Below, in pieces: positions 1 through 10,783 of a DNA stretch of 10,783 bases. Below the pieces are notes generated by a model. It made no database searches and was not told the origin of the DNA. It was given only the letters and a program-made list of their open reading frames with translations. Location of the stretch: the NCBI GenBank assembly GCA_036378155.1, contig DASUXA010000036.1, positions 1 through 10,783 of the forward strand, given 5' to 3'. Made by a program: the position numbers and the translations under genes. Source of the DNA: DASUXA01 sp036378155 (lineage in GTDB: Bacteria; Actinomycetota; Actinomycetes; Mycobacteriales; Micromonosporaceae). Each line of letters starts with the position of its first letter. The stretch's first letter is position 1.

Positions 1-241
1 CGGCCGGGTGAAGGTCTACGAGGCGATCGTCAAGGGCGAGAACATCCCGGAGCCGGGCATCCCGGAGTCGTTCAAGGTCCTGCTCAAGGAGCTGCAGTCG
101 CTGTGCCTCAACGTCGAGGTGCTCTCCAGCGACGGCGTGGCCCTGGAGATGCGGGAGACCGACGACGAGGTGTTCCGGGCCGCGGAGGAGCTGGGCATCG
201 ACCTGTCCCGGCGCGAGCCGAGCAGTGTCGAGGAAGTCTGA
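1..241 (+). CDS. rpoB: RNA polymerase beta subunit, C-terminal 79 codons (5' end outside window)
   Basis: Read in the frame starting at base 2, this gives the last 79 residues of RpoB, from GRVKVYEAIVKGENIPEPG through ESFKVLLKELQSLCLNVEVL to a terminal SSVEEV and a TGA stop at 239-241. The 'PEPGIPESFKVL.KELQSL.LNVE' block is the hallmark C-terminal segment of bacterial beta, which packs against the N-terminal part of beta' in the clamp and anchor region of core RNA polymerase. The gene lies 88 nt upstream of rpoC in the expected rpoBC order. Only the C-terminus is present, so the rifampicin-binding region and catalytic residues cannot be judged. The GTG at base 8 is an internal valine codon, not a start. 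Identification rests on direct sequence recognition and is secure. Confidence 0.97.
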   Translation, partial: GRVKVYEAIVKGENIPEPGIPESFKVLLKELQSLCLNVEVLSSDGVALEMRETDDEVFRAAEELGIDLSRREPSSVEEV

Positions 242-244
242 GTA

Positions 245-284
245 GGTGTCTGGTCCGGGCCGGCCACGGCCCGGACCAGACACC
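245..284 (+). promoter_or_regulatory. Perfect 17-bp stem-loop in the rpoB-rpoC spacer
   Basis: The arm at 245-261 (GGTGTCTGGTCCGGGCC) is the exact reverse complement of 268-284, with a 6-nt GGCCAC loop. It begins 3 nt after the rpoB stop codon. No run of T follows, only the relatively A-rich stretch GAGTCCAATATCCAATTG. It could be a partial terminator, an RNase III-type processing site or an mRNA-stability hairpin. The sequence does not decide between these, but a full terminator would be odd because beta and beta' are needed in equal amounts. Confidence 0.85.
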
Positions 285-314
285 GAGTCCAATATCCAAT
301 TGAGCAATAGAGAC

Positions 315-320
315 AGAGGG
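315..320 (+). promoter_or_regulatory. Ribosome binding site of rpoC
   Basis: AGAGGG lies 9 nt before the GTG at 330. It supports the start giving MLDVNFFDELRIG, the conserved actinobacterial RpoC N-terminus, over the in-frame GTG at 246, which lies inside the intergenic hairpin. Confidence 0.7.
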
Positions 321-329
321 ATAGCCGAC

Positions 330-4217
<3,888 letters not shown>

Positions 4218-4226
4218 TCGCATCGT

Positions 4227-4266
4227 CGCTGGGGGCGGGCACCGGTACCGGGGCCCGCCCCCAGCG
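4227..4266 (+). terminator. Terminator hairpin after rpoC
   Basis: The arms CGCTGGGGGCGGGC (4227-4240) and GCCCGCCCCCAGCG (4253-4266) are perfect 14-bp complements around a 12-nt loop, starting 9 nt after the rpoC stop. There is no U-tract, as is common for actinobacterial terminators. It marks the likely end of the rpoBC transcript and implies the downstream genes need their own promoter. Confidence 0.85.
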
Positions 4267-4307
4267 CTGCCGGCGCCGTGTCCGCATGTCCGGTGGTACC
4301 GCGTCCG

Positions 4308-4670
4308 ATGACGGATGATGGGCGGGTGCACGCTGTCACCGAACCGCCGACGCGCCATCCGCTGGACCCCGATCCGGTCGCCTCGACCAAGGCGGGCATG
4401 GTCCTCGGGCTCGGCGTCGCCGCCACGCTCACCGGGTTCTTCGTCGGCGGGCTGGTACCGGCGACCCTGGCGTTGATCCTGGCCCGGCAGGCGCGGCGGG
4501 ACATGGCCGACGCCCGCGGTTTTCTCACCGGCGCGCGTCGACTGCGGTTCGGCGTCGCGCTCGCCTGGGTCGGTATCGTGCTCGCGGCTACCGCGATCGT
4601 CGTGGCGTCCATCATCGGCCTGCTCCATCTCGCGGTCGGTGGGCAGGACTTCGCGCCAGGGGTGGACTGA
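4308..4670 (+). CDS. Small DUF4190-like membrane protein, function unknown
   Basis: From ATG 4308 this is a 120-residue protein. A polar, proline-rich N-terminus (about 1-29) is followed by a hydrophobic stretch at about 31-59 (one long or two tightly turned membrane helices), an Arg-rich cytoplasmic linker RQARRDMADARGFLTGARRLR, and a second helix at about 81-107. The pattern 'G...P..LALILARQARRDM....G.LTGARRLR.G.ALAWVGI' resembles the DUF4190 family of small actinobacterial membrane proteins, whose function is not known. Start choice is uncertain: in-frame GTG codons at 4278 and 4326 are alternatives. The last has GATGAT about 7 nt upstream, which could serve as a -10 for a leaderless message; no start has a strong ribosome site. 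It is separated from rpoC by a terminator and from the next DUF4190-like gene by 64 nt, suggesting these two genes form a pair. Confidence 0.8.
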   Translation: MTDDGRVHAVTEPPTRHPLDPDPVASTKAGMVLGLGVAATLTGFFVGGLVPATLALILARQARRDMADARGFLTGARRLRFGVALAWVGIVLAATAIVVASIIGLLHLAVGGQDFAPGVD

Positions 4671-4734
4671 GCCTGATGGCGGCGGGGACAGAGGCTGAGT
4701 GCCGGGGTACCGGCGGGGCGGCGTGAGGGGAACA

Positions 4735-5472
4735 GTGAGCGAACAGCCGTGGCCGCGCTCGGACGAGCGACGTTCCGCCTGGGGCGGGGTTCCCGCGTCG
4801 AACCCTCCTGTTTCGGGCTGGCCGGCGCCCGATCCGGTGCTGCGCTCACCGGCCTATCCCGATCCGGACCCGGCTGCCGGGCAGGGGCATCCGGGGTACG
4901 GTCCGCCACCACCGTACGGCCCGCGACCGGGCTACGGGCCGGTGCCGGGCGCTGGTCTGCCCGGCTACGGTCCGCCGGGGTACGGGTCCGGTCAGCCGGG
5001 GTACGGCTACCCCGGTCCCGGCTATCCGCCCGCCCCGTACCGGCCTGCGCCGCCGCCGCGACCCGCGGTGACGCCGCCCCGGCTGGCTCGCGTCGAGGCG
5101 CTGGCGGGCACGACGTTCGGCGTCGGGTACGCCGACGTCCCGGCGGTCATGTCCGGCATGGCGGTCGGCAGCCTGGTGCTCGGTATCGCGTCCGTCCTCG
5201 TCTCGCTGGTGGTCTGGCTGTTCGGGTTGATCGGCGCGGATCGCGGCTGGGGCATGGTGATCGCGGGTGCGTTCGCGGTGCTCGCCGCCCTGGGCGGTGC
5301 GATCGCCATCGTGCTGGGGATCCTGTCCCGGCGGCAGATCCGTGATTCCGCCGACGAGCCGCTCCGGTTCACCGGCGCCAGGGTGGCGATGGCCGGGGTT
5401 GTCGTGGGCGCGGTGGGTCTCGGGCTCACGGTGCTGGCCCTGGCGACGACAGCGCTGCTGGAGTTCGGCTGA
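4735..5472 (+). CDS. DUF4190-like membrane protein with a Pro/Gly/Tyr-rich N-terminal tail
   Basis: GTG 4735 gives 245 residues. Residues 1-120 are hydrophilic and low-complexity, with six PGY(G) repeats at 53-97 followed by a proline-rich stretch. Then come three predicted membrane helices at about 141-166, 172-197 and 216-241. Between the last two lies a polar Arg-containing loop, GILSRRQIRDSADEPLRF, followed by TGARVAMAGVVVGAVGLGL; this is the typical DUF4190 signature of an Arg-rich turn followed by 'TG.....AG.V.G..GL'. No signal peptide is seen and the tail is expected to be cytoplasmic. GTG 4735 was preferred to the in-frame GTG at 4699 because GAGGGGAA (4725-4732) lies just before it, although the spacing is short. 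The gene follows a smaller DUF4190-like gene, suggesting co-transcription of related membrane proteins. No function can be assigned; the Pro/Gly/Tyr-rich tail could be a protein-interaction or condensate-forming region. Confidence 0.85.
   Translation: MSEQPWPRSDERRSAWGGVPASNPPVSGWPAPDPVLRSPAYPDPDPAAGQGHPGYGPPPPYGPRPGYGPVPGAGLPGYGPPGYGSGQPGYGYPGPGYPPAPYRPAPPPRPAVTPPRLARVEALAGTTFGVGYADVPAVMSGMAVGSLVLGIASVLVSLVVWLFGLIGADRGWGMVIAGAFAVLAALGGAIAIVLGILSRRQIRDSADEPLRFTGARVAMAGVVVGAVGLGLTVLALATTALLEFG
4891..5025 (+). repeat. In-gene PGYG-coding degenerate repeats
   Basis: The bases coding residues 53-97 of the second DUF4190-like protein contain repeated units of the type CCGGGGTACGG or CCCGGCTACGG, giving PGYG, PPPPYG, PGYG, PGAG, PGYG, PPGYG, PGYG and PGPGY in series. 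The units are irregular (roughly 4-12 residues), so this is a degenerate coding repeat rather than a precise tandem array. Confidence 0.8.
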
Positions 5473-5603
5473 GTCGTACCGGTCGCCGGACCCGGGGTCG
5501 CTGCCGCGAATGGATGTGAGTCGCGTGACATGCGCCGGAGTGTCCCGACGACCGTGCGACGGGTCCGGCTCTGCCCCGGTCGGGCGGGGAGTCCGAGTTC
5601 ACT
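5473..5603 (+). other. Intergenic stretch after the DUF4190-like genes, no gene seen
   Basis: No convincing reading frame occupies this stretch. It holds a 9-nt inverted repeat, GCCGGACCC (5485-5493) with GGGTCCGGC (5561-5569); a smaller imperfect hairpin at 5544-5563 (CCCG-A-CG against CG-A-CGGG); and CCCCG/CGGGG at 5574-5589. Any of these could end the upstream transcript, but none is as clear as the rpoC terminator. Confidence 0.4.
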
Positions 5604-5632
5604 TTGACGAAGCTCCCGCCAGTAGGTACTGT
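5604..5632 (+). promoter_or_regulatory. Main promoter of the rpsL operon (sigma-70/HrdB type)
   Basis: TTGACG at 5604-5609 is followed by exactly 17 nt and then TACTGT at 5627-5632. This matches five of six -35 positions and the TANNNT form of actinobacterial -10 boxes. Transcription would start near 5639, leaving a leader of about 270 nt before rpsL. The stretch is T-rich (TACTGTTTTTG) within very GC-rich surroundings. This is the best promoter match I found in the window. Confidence 0.75.
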
Positions 5633-5654
5633 TTTTGCGCGCAGCCGGCCTGCC

Positions 5655-5687
5655 ATCTGGGGTGCGCTCCTGCAGGCATGCCCAGAT
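5655..5687 (+). promoter_or_regulatory. Stem-loop in the rpsL leader
   Basis: ATCTGGG (5655-5661) pairs perfectly with CCCAGAT (5681-5687). TGC (5663-5665) can add pairs with GCA (5676-5678) inside the loop. It lies about 16 nt after the predicted start of transcription. Its role is unknown; it may be the first structural element of the leader. Confidence 0.45.
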
Positions 5688-5708
5688 TCTGGTCGGCTGG
5701 CCACCGGC

Positions 5709-5714
5709 TATGCT
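5709..5714 (+). promoter_or_regulatory. Possible second -10 box upstream of rpsL
   Basis: TATGCT fits the TANNNT form of actinobacterial -10 boxes, but the region 16-18 nt upstream (around ATTCTGG, 5686-5692) is a poor -35. It may be an internal secondary promoter or chance. Confidence 0.25.
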
Positions 5715-5760
5715 TGGGGCTGTCACTGGTGCTGTGGCGTGCAGCAAGCACGGCCCGAGG

Positions 5761-5787
5761 GCGACACGCCCGACCGCGGGGGTCGGC
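5761..5787 (+). repeat. Copy 1 of a 27-nt leader element shared by rpsL and rpsJ
   Basis: These 27 bases, beginning GCGACACGCCCGACC and ending GGGGGTCGGC, are identical to 10533-10559 upstream of rpsJ. Similarity continues to the left (GGCCCGRGG), with a 2-nt insertion in the other copy. The core folds as a 6-bp hairpin, CCGACC (5770-5775) with GGTCGG (5781-5786) and a GCGGG loop. It lies 123 nt before the rpsL start, inside the predicted leader. Identity between two ribosomal-protein leaders suggests a common cis-acting element. Confidence 0.8.
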
Positions 5788-5797
5788 CGCGCCGGGC

Positions 5798-5810
5798 AAT
5801 GCGTAGCATT
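5798..5810 (+). promoter_or_regulatory. AATGC-GTA-GCATT dyad overlapping a TAGCAT box in the rpsL leader
   Basis: AATGC (5798-5802) and GCATT (5806-5810) form a perfect dyad around GTA. The overlapping TAGCAT (5804-5809) fits TANNNT, but there is no recognisable -35 upstream. It may be a -35-independent promoter closer to rpsL, an operator-like site, or chance in an otherwise GC-rich leader. Confidence 0.3.
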
Positions 5811-5910
5811 CCCCAACGCGGGTGCACGCTGTGCCACGGACGTCCGCGGCACGCCACCGAACCAAGACAAGGAAGTCGGCCGAGAGGGTCGAAGGAAGCG
5901 AAGACACGTC

Positions 5911-6285
<375 letters not shown>

Positions 6286-6286
6286 C

Positions 6287-6757
6287 ATGCCGCGTAAGGG
6301 CCCAGCTCCACGTCGGCCGCTGGCCGCGGACCCGGTGTACAACTCGCCGCTGGTCACCCAGCTGATCAACAAGATCCTCGCGCGTGGCAAGCGTCAGCTT
6401 GCGGAGCGTATCGTGTACGGCGCGCTGGAAGGTTGCCGGGAGAAGACCGGCACCGACCCGGTCGTCACGCTCAAGCGGGCGATGGACAACGTGAAGCCGA
6501 CCCTCGAGGTGCGCAGCCGCCGCGTCGGCGGCGCGACGTACCAGGTTCCGGTCGAGGTGCGTCCGACCCGCGCGACCACCCTCGGTCTGCGGTGGATCGT
6601 GACGTACGCCAAGGCGCGCCGCGAGAAGACCATGATCGAGCGGTTGCAGAACGAGTTGCTCGACGCGAGCAACGGCCTCGGCGCCGCGGTGAAGCGGCGC
6701 GAGGACACCCACAAGATGGCGGAGTCCAACAAGGCCTTCGCGCACTACCGCTGGTAA
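6287..6757 (+). CDS. rpsG: 30S ribosomal protein S7
   Basis: The 156-residue product is S7, the primary assembly protein of the 16S rRNA 3' domain (the head), which sits near the E-site tRNA. It begins MPRKGPAPRRPL and contains the family blocks ADPVYNSPLVTQLINKIL, GKRQLAERIVYGAL, DNVKPTLEVRSRRVGGATYQ, VPVEVRP, and the C-terminal EDTHKMAESNKAFAHYRW, at the usual bacterial length. The ATG at 6287 follows the rpsL stop by a single base, and its ribosome site AAGGAG (6271-6276) lies within the end of rpsL, so the two are very probably translationally coupled. In E. coli, S7 is the autogenous repressor of the str operon; whether that applies here cannot be read from the sequence. Nothing in the protein is unusual. 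Confidence 0.98.
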   Translation: MPRKGPAPRRPLAADPVYNSPLVTQLINKILARGKRQLAERIVYGALEGCREKTGTDPVVTLKRAMDNVKPTLEVRSRRVGGATYQVPVEVRPTRATTLGLRWIVTYAKARREKTMIERLQNELLDASNGLGAAVKRREDTHKMAESNKAFAHYRW

Positions 6758-6800
6758 CCCATTACCGGCGTACAGACGACGAGACGAAGTAGGGATTGAA

Positions 6801-8897
<2,097 letters not shown>

Positions 8898-9016
8898 TCT
8901 CCCCGGCGCCCCACGCGGTGCACCCGGGCCTGAGGCCGGTGACGGCCGCAAGGACCCATGTCGACAAGTCCGTGATCCGTTCGCGGTGACGGGCGTACGA
9001 AGCAAGTAACCGTCCT
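8898..9016 (+). other. fusA-tuf spacer, no clear promoter
   Basis: The spacer contains the fusA-end hairpin arm and a second small stem, GGCCG (8934-8938) with CGGCC (8943-8947). TCGACA at 8961-8966 resembles a -35 box but no -10 follows at a suitable distance, and GTGACG (8986-8991) has only the poor TAACCG after 15 nt. A separate tuf promoter, known in streptomycetes, is therefore possible but not supported here. Confidence 0.35.
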
Positions 9017-9022
9017 AGGAGG
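9017..9022 (+). promoter_or_regulatory. Strong ribosome binding site of tuf
   Basis: AGGAGG, a full match to the anti-Shine-Dalgarno core, ends 6 nt before the GTG at 9029. It is the strongest ribosome site in the window, as expected for a very highly expressed protein. Confidence 0.9.
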
Positions 9023-9028
9023 ACACCA

Positions 9029-10222
9029 GTGGCGAAGGCGAAGTTCGAGCGGACTAAGCCGCACGTCAACATCGGCACCATTGGTCACATCGACCACGGT
9101 AAGACGACGCTGACGGCGGCCATCACCAAGGTCCTGCACGACCAGTTCCCGGACCTGAACCCGTACACGCCGTTCGACGAGATCGACAAGGCGCCGGAGG
9201 AGAAGGCCCGCGGTATCACCATCTCCATCGCGCACGTCGAGTACCAGACCGAGGCGCGTCACTACGCGCACGTCGACTGCCCCGGTCACGCTGACTACAT
9301 CAAGAACATGATCACCGGTGCCGCGCAGATGGACGGCGCGATCCTGGTGGTGGCGGCGACCGACGGCCCGATGCCGCAGACCCGCGAGCACGTGCTGCTG
9401 GCCCGTCAGGTCGGCGTGCCGTACATCGTCGTGGCGCTCAACAAGAGCGACATGGTGGACGACGAGGAGCTCCTGGAGCTCGTCGAGCTCGAGGTCCGCG
9501 AGCTGCTCTCCTCGCAGGAGTACCCGGGTGACGACCTGCCGGTCGTCCGGGTCTCGGCGCTGAAGGCCCTCGAGGGTGACCCCGAGTGGACCGGCAAGCT
9601 CTTGGACCTGATGACCGCGGTCGACACCGCGATCCCGCAGCCGGAGCGCGAGACCGACAAGCCGTTCCTCATGCCGATCGAGGACGTCTTCACCATCACC
9701 GGCCGCGGCACCGTGGTCACCGGCCGCGCCGAGCGTGGCGTGCTCAAGCCGAACGAGGAGGTCGAGATCGTCGGCATCCGCGAGAAGTCGATCAAGACCA
9801 CCTGCACCGGCATCGAGATGTTCCGCAAGCTGCTGGACGAGGCCCGGGCCGGTGAGAACGTCGGTCTGCTGCTCCGCGGCGTGAAGCGCGAGGACGTCGA
9901 GCGCGGCATGGTCGTCGTCAAGCCGGGCACCACGACCCCGCACACGGAGTTCGAGGCGACGGTCTACATCCTCTCCAAGGAGGAGGGCGGCCGGCACACC
10001 CCGTTCTTCCAGAACTACCGTCCGCAGTTCTACTTCCGGACCACGGACGTCACCGGTGTCGTCACCCTGCCCGAGGGCACCGAGATGGTCATGCCGGGCG
10101 ACAACACCACGATGACCGTGAAGCTGATCCAGCCCATCGCGATGGAGGAGAACCTCAAGTTCGCGATCCGGGAGGGTGGCCGTACGGTCGGCGCGGGTCG
10201 CGTCACCAAGATCATCAAGTGA
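9029..10222 (+). CDS. tuf: Translation elongation factor Tu
   Basis: The 397-residue product is EF-Tu, the GTPase that delivers aminoacyl-tRNA to the ribosomal A site. The G domain has GHIDHGKTT (19-27), RGITIS (61-66), DCPGH (83-87, with the catalytic His 87) and NKSD (138-141). Domain II follows with FTITGRGTVVTGRAERG and GIEMFRKLLDEARAGENVG, and domain III with GGRHTPFF, YRPQFYFRTTDVTG and the C-terminal FAIREGGRTVGAG. The full length matches actinobacterial EF-Tu. GTG 9029 is preceded by an ideal AGGAGG. It lies 131 nt downstream of fusA as the last gene of the str operon. The Gly residues in CTGIEMF and GENVG, whose replacement gives resistance to GE2270-type drugs in a producer, are intact. 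Serine in NKSD (Ala or Cys is usual) should not matter for guanine recognition. Confidence 0.98.
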   Translation: MAKAKFERTKPHVNIGTIGHIDHGKTTLTAAITKVLHDQFPDLNPYTPFDEIDKAPEEKARGITISIAHVEYQTEARHYAHVDCPGHADYIKNMITGAAQMDGAILVVAATDGPMPQTREHVLLARQVGVPYIVVALNKSDMVDDEELLELVELEVRELLSSQEYPGDDLPVVRVSALKALEGDPEWTGKLLDLMTAVDTAIPQPERETDKPFLMPIEDVFTITGRGTVVTGRAERGVLKPNEEVEIVGIREKSIKTTCTGIEMFRKLLDEARAGENVGLLLRGVKREDVERGMVVVKPGTTTPHTEFEATVYILSKEEGGRHTPFFQNYRPQFYFRTTDVTGVVTLPEGTEMVMPGDNTTMTVKLIQPIAMEENLKFAIREGGRTVGAGRVTKIIK

Positions 10223-10237
10223 GCTGGGTAACCCCGA

Positions 10238-10267
10238 TTAGCGTGGCCGCCGGTCGTGCGGCATACT
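10238..10267 (+). promoter_or_regulatory. Candidate promoter for the rpsJ (S10) operon
   Basis: CATACT (10262-10267), in the AT-rich island GCATACTAGTCAGG, resembles a -10 box. TTAGCG (10238-10243) lies 18 nt upstream and matches three of six -35 bases. If real, transcription would start near 10274 and give a leader of about 360 nt. The match is modest; the main support is the local drop in GC and the need for an S10-operon promoter. Confidence 0.4.
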
Positions 10268-10342
10268 AGTCAGGTTGCGTAACGACGGTTGGTCGCCCGC
10301 GTCCGGCACCTGCTGGACCTCCGGGACGGCGGCTTCGGGTCG

Positions 10343-10361
10343 CGGCGCGGTCGACGCGCCG
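10343..10361 (+). promoter_or_regulatory. 7-bp GC stem-loop in the tuf-rpsJ region
   Basis: CGGCGCG (10343-10349) pairs with CGCGCCG (10355-10361) around GTCGA. Outer GGC/GCC bases could extend it after an internal loop. It may be part of the rpsJ leader fold or of tuf 3'-end structure; alone it is not decisive. Confidence 0.4.
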
Positions 10362-10395
10362 AGCCGGAGCCCTCGGACGACCGACAGTCGCGCGT

Positions 10396-10430
10396 AGGGT
10401 GGTTGGCCGCCCCAGGCGGTCAACCACCCT
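10396..10430 (+). terminator. Strong 16-bp hairpin between tuf and rpsJ
   Basis: AGGGTGGTTGGCCGCC (10396-10411) pairs with GGCGGTCAACCACCCT (10415-10430) through 16 consecutive pairs, one of them G-U, with a CCA loop. No U-tract follows. Its strength suggests a tuf (str operon) terminator, but it lies 173 nt after the tuf stop and downstream of the likely rpsJ promoter, so it may instead be an attenuator-like part of the rpsJ leader. Confidence 0.65.
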
Positions 10431-10532
10431 CGCACGGCGTCCAGGTCGCGGAGACGCGATCGGCGCCACGACCCACCGCGTGGTCCAGCGGCAATCGCTC
10501 CGGAGTCCCGGGGCGGAGCCTGGCCCGGGGGC

Positions 10533-10559
10533 GCGACACGCCCGACCGCGGGGGTCGGC
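10533..10559 (+). repeat. Copy 2 of the 27-nt leader element shared by rpsL and rpsJ
   Basis: This block is identical over 27 nt to 5761-5787. The hairpin is CCGACC (10542-10547) with GGTCGG (10553-10558) and a GCGGG loop. It ends 72 nt before the rpsJ ATG. Flanks on the right differ from copy 1, and on the left GGCCCG (10522-10527) is shared with a 2-nt length difference. Confidence 0.8.
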
Positions 10560-10631
10560 GGAAGTGGGCCTGTACCAGCCGGTGCAGGCGCCCGCAACAC
10601 AGCGGCATCGAGAGAAGGAACAGAAGCCACC

Positions 10632-10783
10632 ATGGCGGGACAGAAGATCCGCATCCGGCTCAAGGCCTATGACCACGAGGTCGTCGACTCCTCGGCTCGG
10701 AAGATCGTCGAGACGGTGACGCGTACCGGGGCGCAGGTCGCTGGCCCGGTGCCGCTGCCCACGGAGATCAACCGTTTCTGCGT
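10632..10783 (+). CDS. rpsJ: 30S ribosomal protein S10, N-terminal 50 residues (3' end outside window)
   Basis: The frame from ATG 10632 reads [20 protein letters not shown], then [20 protein letters not shown] and [10 protein letters not shown] before the window ends; this is the N-terminal half of S10, a small-subunit head protein that also acts with NusB in transcription antitermination. The actinobacterial form [16 protein letters not shown] is unmistakable, and 'PTEINRFC' replaces the commoner 'PTEKNVYC'. AAGGAA at 10615-10620 is a suitable ribosome site. As first gene of the S10 operon, it follows tuf as in most actinobacteria. The long upstream region with a hairpin block shared with the rpsL leader suggests leader-based control. 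Confidence 0.95.

Larger units (their letters stand above)
10223..10631 (+). other. tuf-rpsJ intergenic region and rpsJ leader, no gene seen
   Basis: No plausible protein gene fills these 409 nt. The region holds a candidate promoter near 10238-10267, two hairpins (10343-10361 and 10396-10430), the 27-nt block shared with the rpsL leader (10533-10559), and an rpsJ ribosome site AAGGAA at 10615-10620, 11 nt before the ATG. The last part, 10431-10532, is uniformly GC-rich with no recognisable promoter, so transcription of rpsJ probably begins upstream of the 10396 hairpin or reads through from tuf. Confidence 0.6.

Noticed and set aside
246..329. N-terminal extension of rpoC from the GTG at 246
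   Set aside because: The extension translates the intergenic hairpin (Gly/Pro/Arg-rich) and is absent from the RpoC family; GTG 330 has a ribosome site and the family N-terminus.
5761..5775. Resemblance of ACACGCCCG in the shared leader block to the 16S rRNA decoding-site sequence ACACCGCCCG, as ribosomal-RNA mimicry
   Set aside because: The match is short and gapped, easily met by chance in GC-rich DNA, and S12/S10 do not need this segment as their primary binding site.
5635..5910. In-frame extension of rpsL upstream to base 5635
   Set aside because: S12 begins MPTIQQL at 5911; the extension covers the leader, promoter -10 region and the repeat element shared with the rpsJ leader.
8961..9012. 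Separate tuf promoter between fusA and tuf
   Set aside because: TCGACA and GTGACG look like -35 boxes but neither has a -10 box at 16-18 nt; kept only as a possibility.
9794..9870. Possible antibiotic-resistance form of EF-Tu
   Set aside because: The Gly residues in CTGIEMF and GENVG that are changed in a GE2270-type producer are normal here. Ala in LLDEARAGEN in place of Gly is a mild variant with no resistance role that I know.
10289..10672. Open frames on both strands across the tuf-rpsJ region
   Set aside because: They run through the hairpins and the repeat and partly overlap rpsJ, have no ribosome site or family resemblance, and their composition is that of random GC-rich DNA.

Overview
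The window is a block of core transcription and translation genes, all on the + strand, from a very GC-rich actinobacterium. It holds the 3' end of rpoB, all of rpoC, two small membrane-protein genes, the str operon (rpsL, rpsG, fusA, tuf), and the first 152 bases of rpsJ, which opens the S10 operon. The protein sequences (actinobacterial RpoC N-terminus with its lineage-specific coiled-coil insert, S12 of the 'MPTIQQLVRKGR' type, 397-residue EF-Tu), the frequent GTG starts and the DUF4190-like gene pair between rpoC and rpsL suggest Micromonosporaceae or a close relative. That family placement is inference.

Layout. Bases 1-241 are the RpoB C-terminus. Bases 242-329 are a short spacer dominated by a perfect 17-bp stem-loop. 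Bases 330-4217 are rpoC, followed by a perfect 14-bp terminator hairpin. Bases 4308-5472 hold two DUF4190-like membrane proteins, the second with a PGYG-rich cytoplasmic tail. Bases 5473-5910 are an intergenic region with a good -35/-10 promoter and a long rpsL leader. Bases 5911-8897 are rpsL-rpsG-fusA. A hairpin carries the fusA stop codon in its loop. tuf (9029-10222) follows after 131 nt. Bases 10223-10631 are a second long intergenic region with a possible promoter, two strong hairpins and the rpsJ leader; rpsJ runs off the window at 10783.

The RNA polymerase beta and beta' genes supply the transcription core. S12 and S7 belong to the small subunit, where S12 lines the decoding centre and S7 is the primary binder of the 16S 3' domain. 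EF-G and EF-Tu drive translocation and aminoacyl-tRNA delivery. The order rpoB-rpoC / rpsL-rpsG-fusA-tuf / rpsJ is the classical bacterial one.

The main points beyond routine annotation are these. (1) S12 has Arg at both residue 43 and residue 88, the two lysines whose replacement by Arg gives streptomycin resistance in other bacteria. (2) An identical 27-nt block with a small hairpin lies in both the rpsL leader and the rpsJ leader, suggesting a shared control element for two ribosomal-protein operons. (3) Strong stem-loops sit between rpoB and rpoC, across the fusA stop codon, and in the tuf-rpsJ gap. I saw no mobile element, CRISPR array, tRNA or rRNA.
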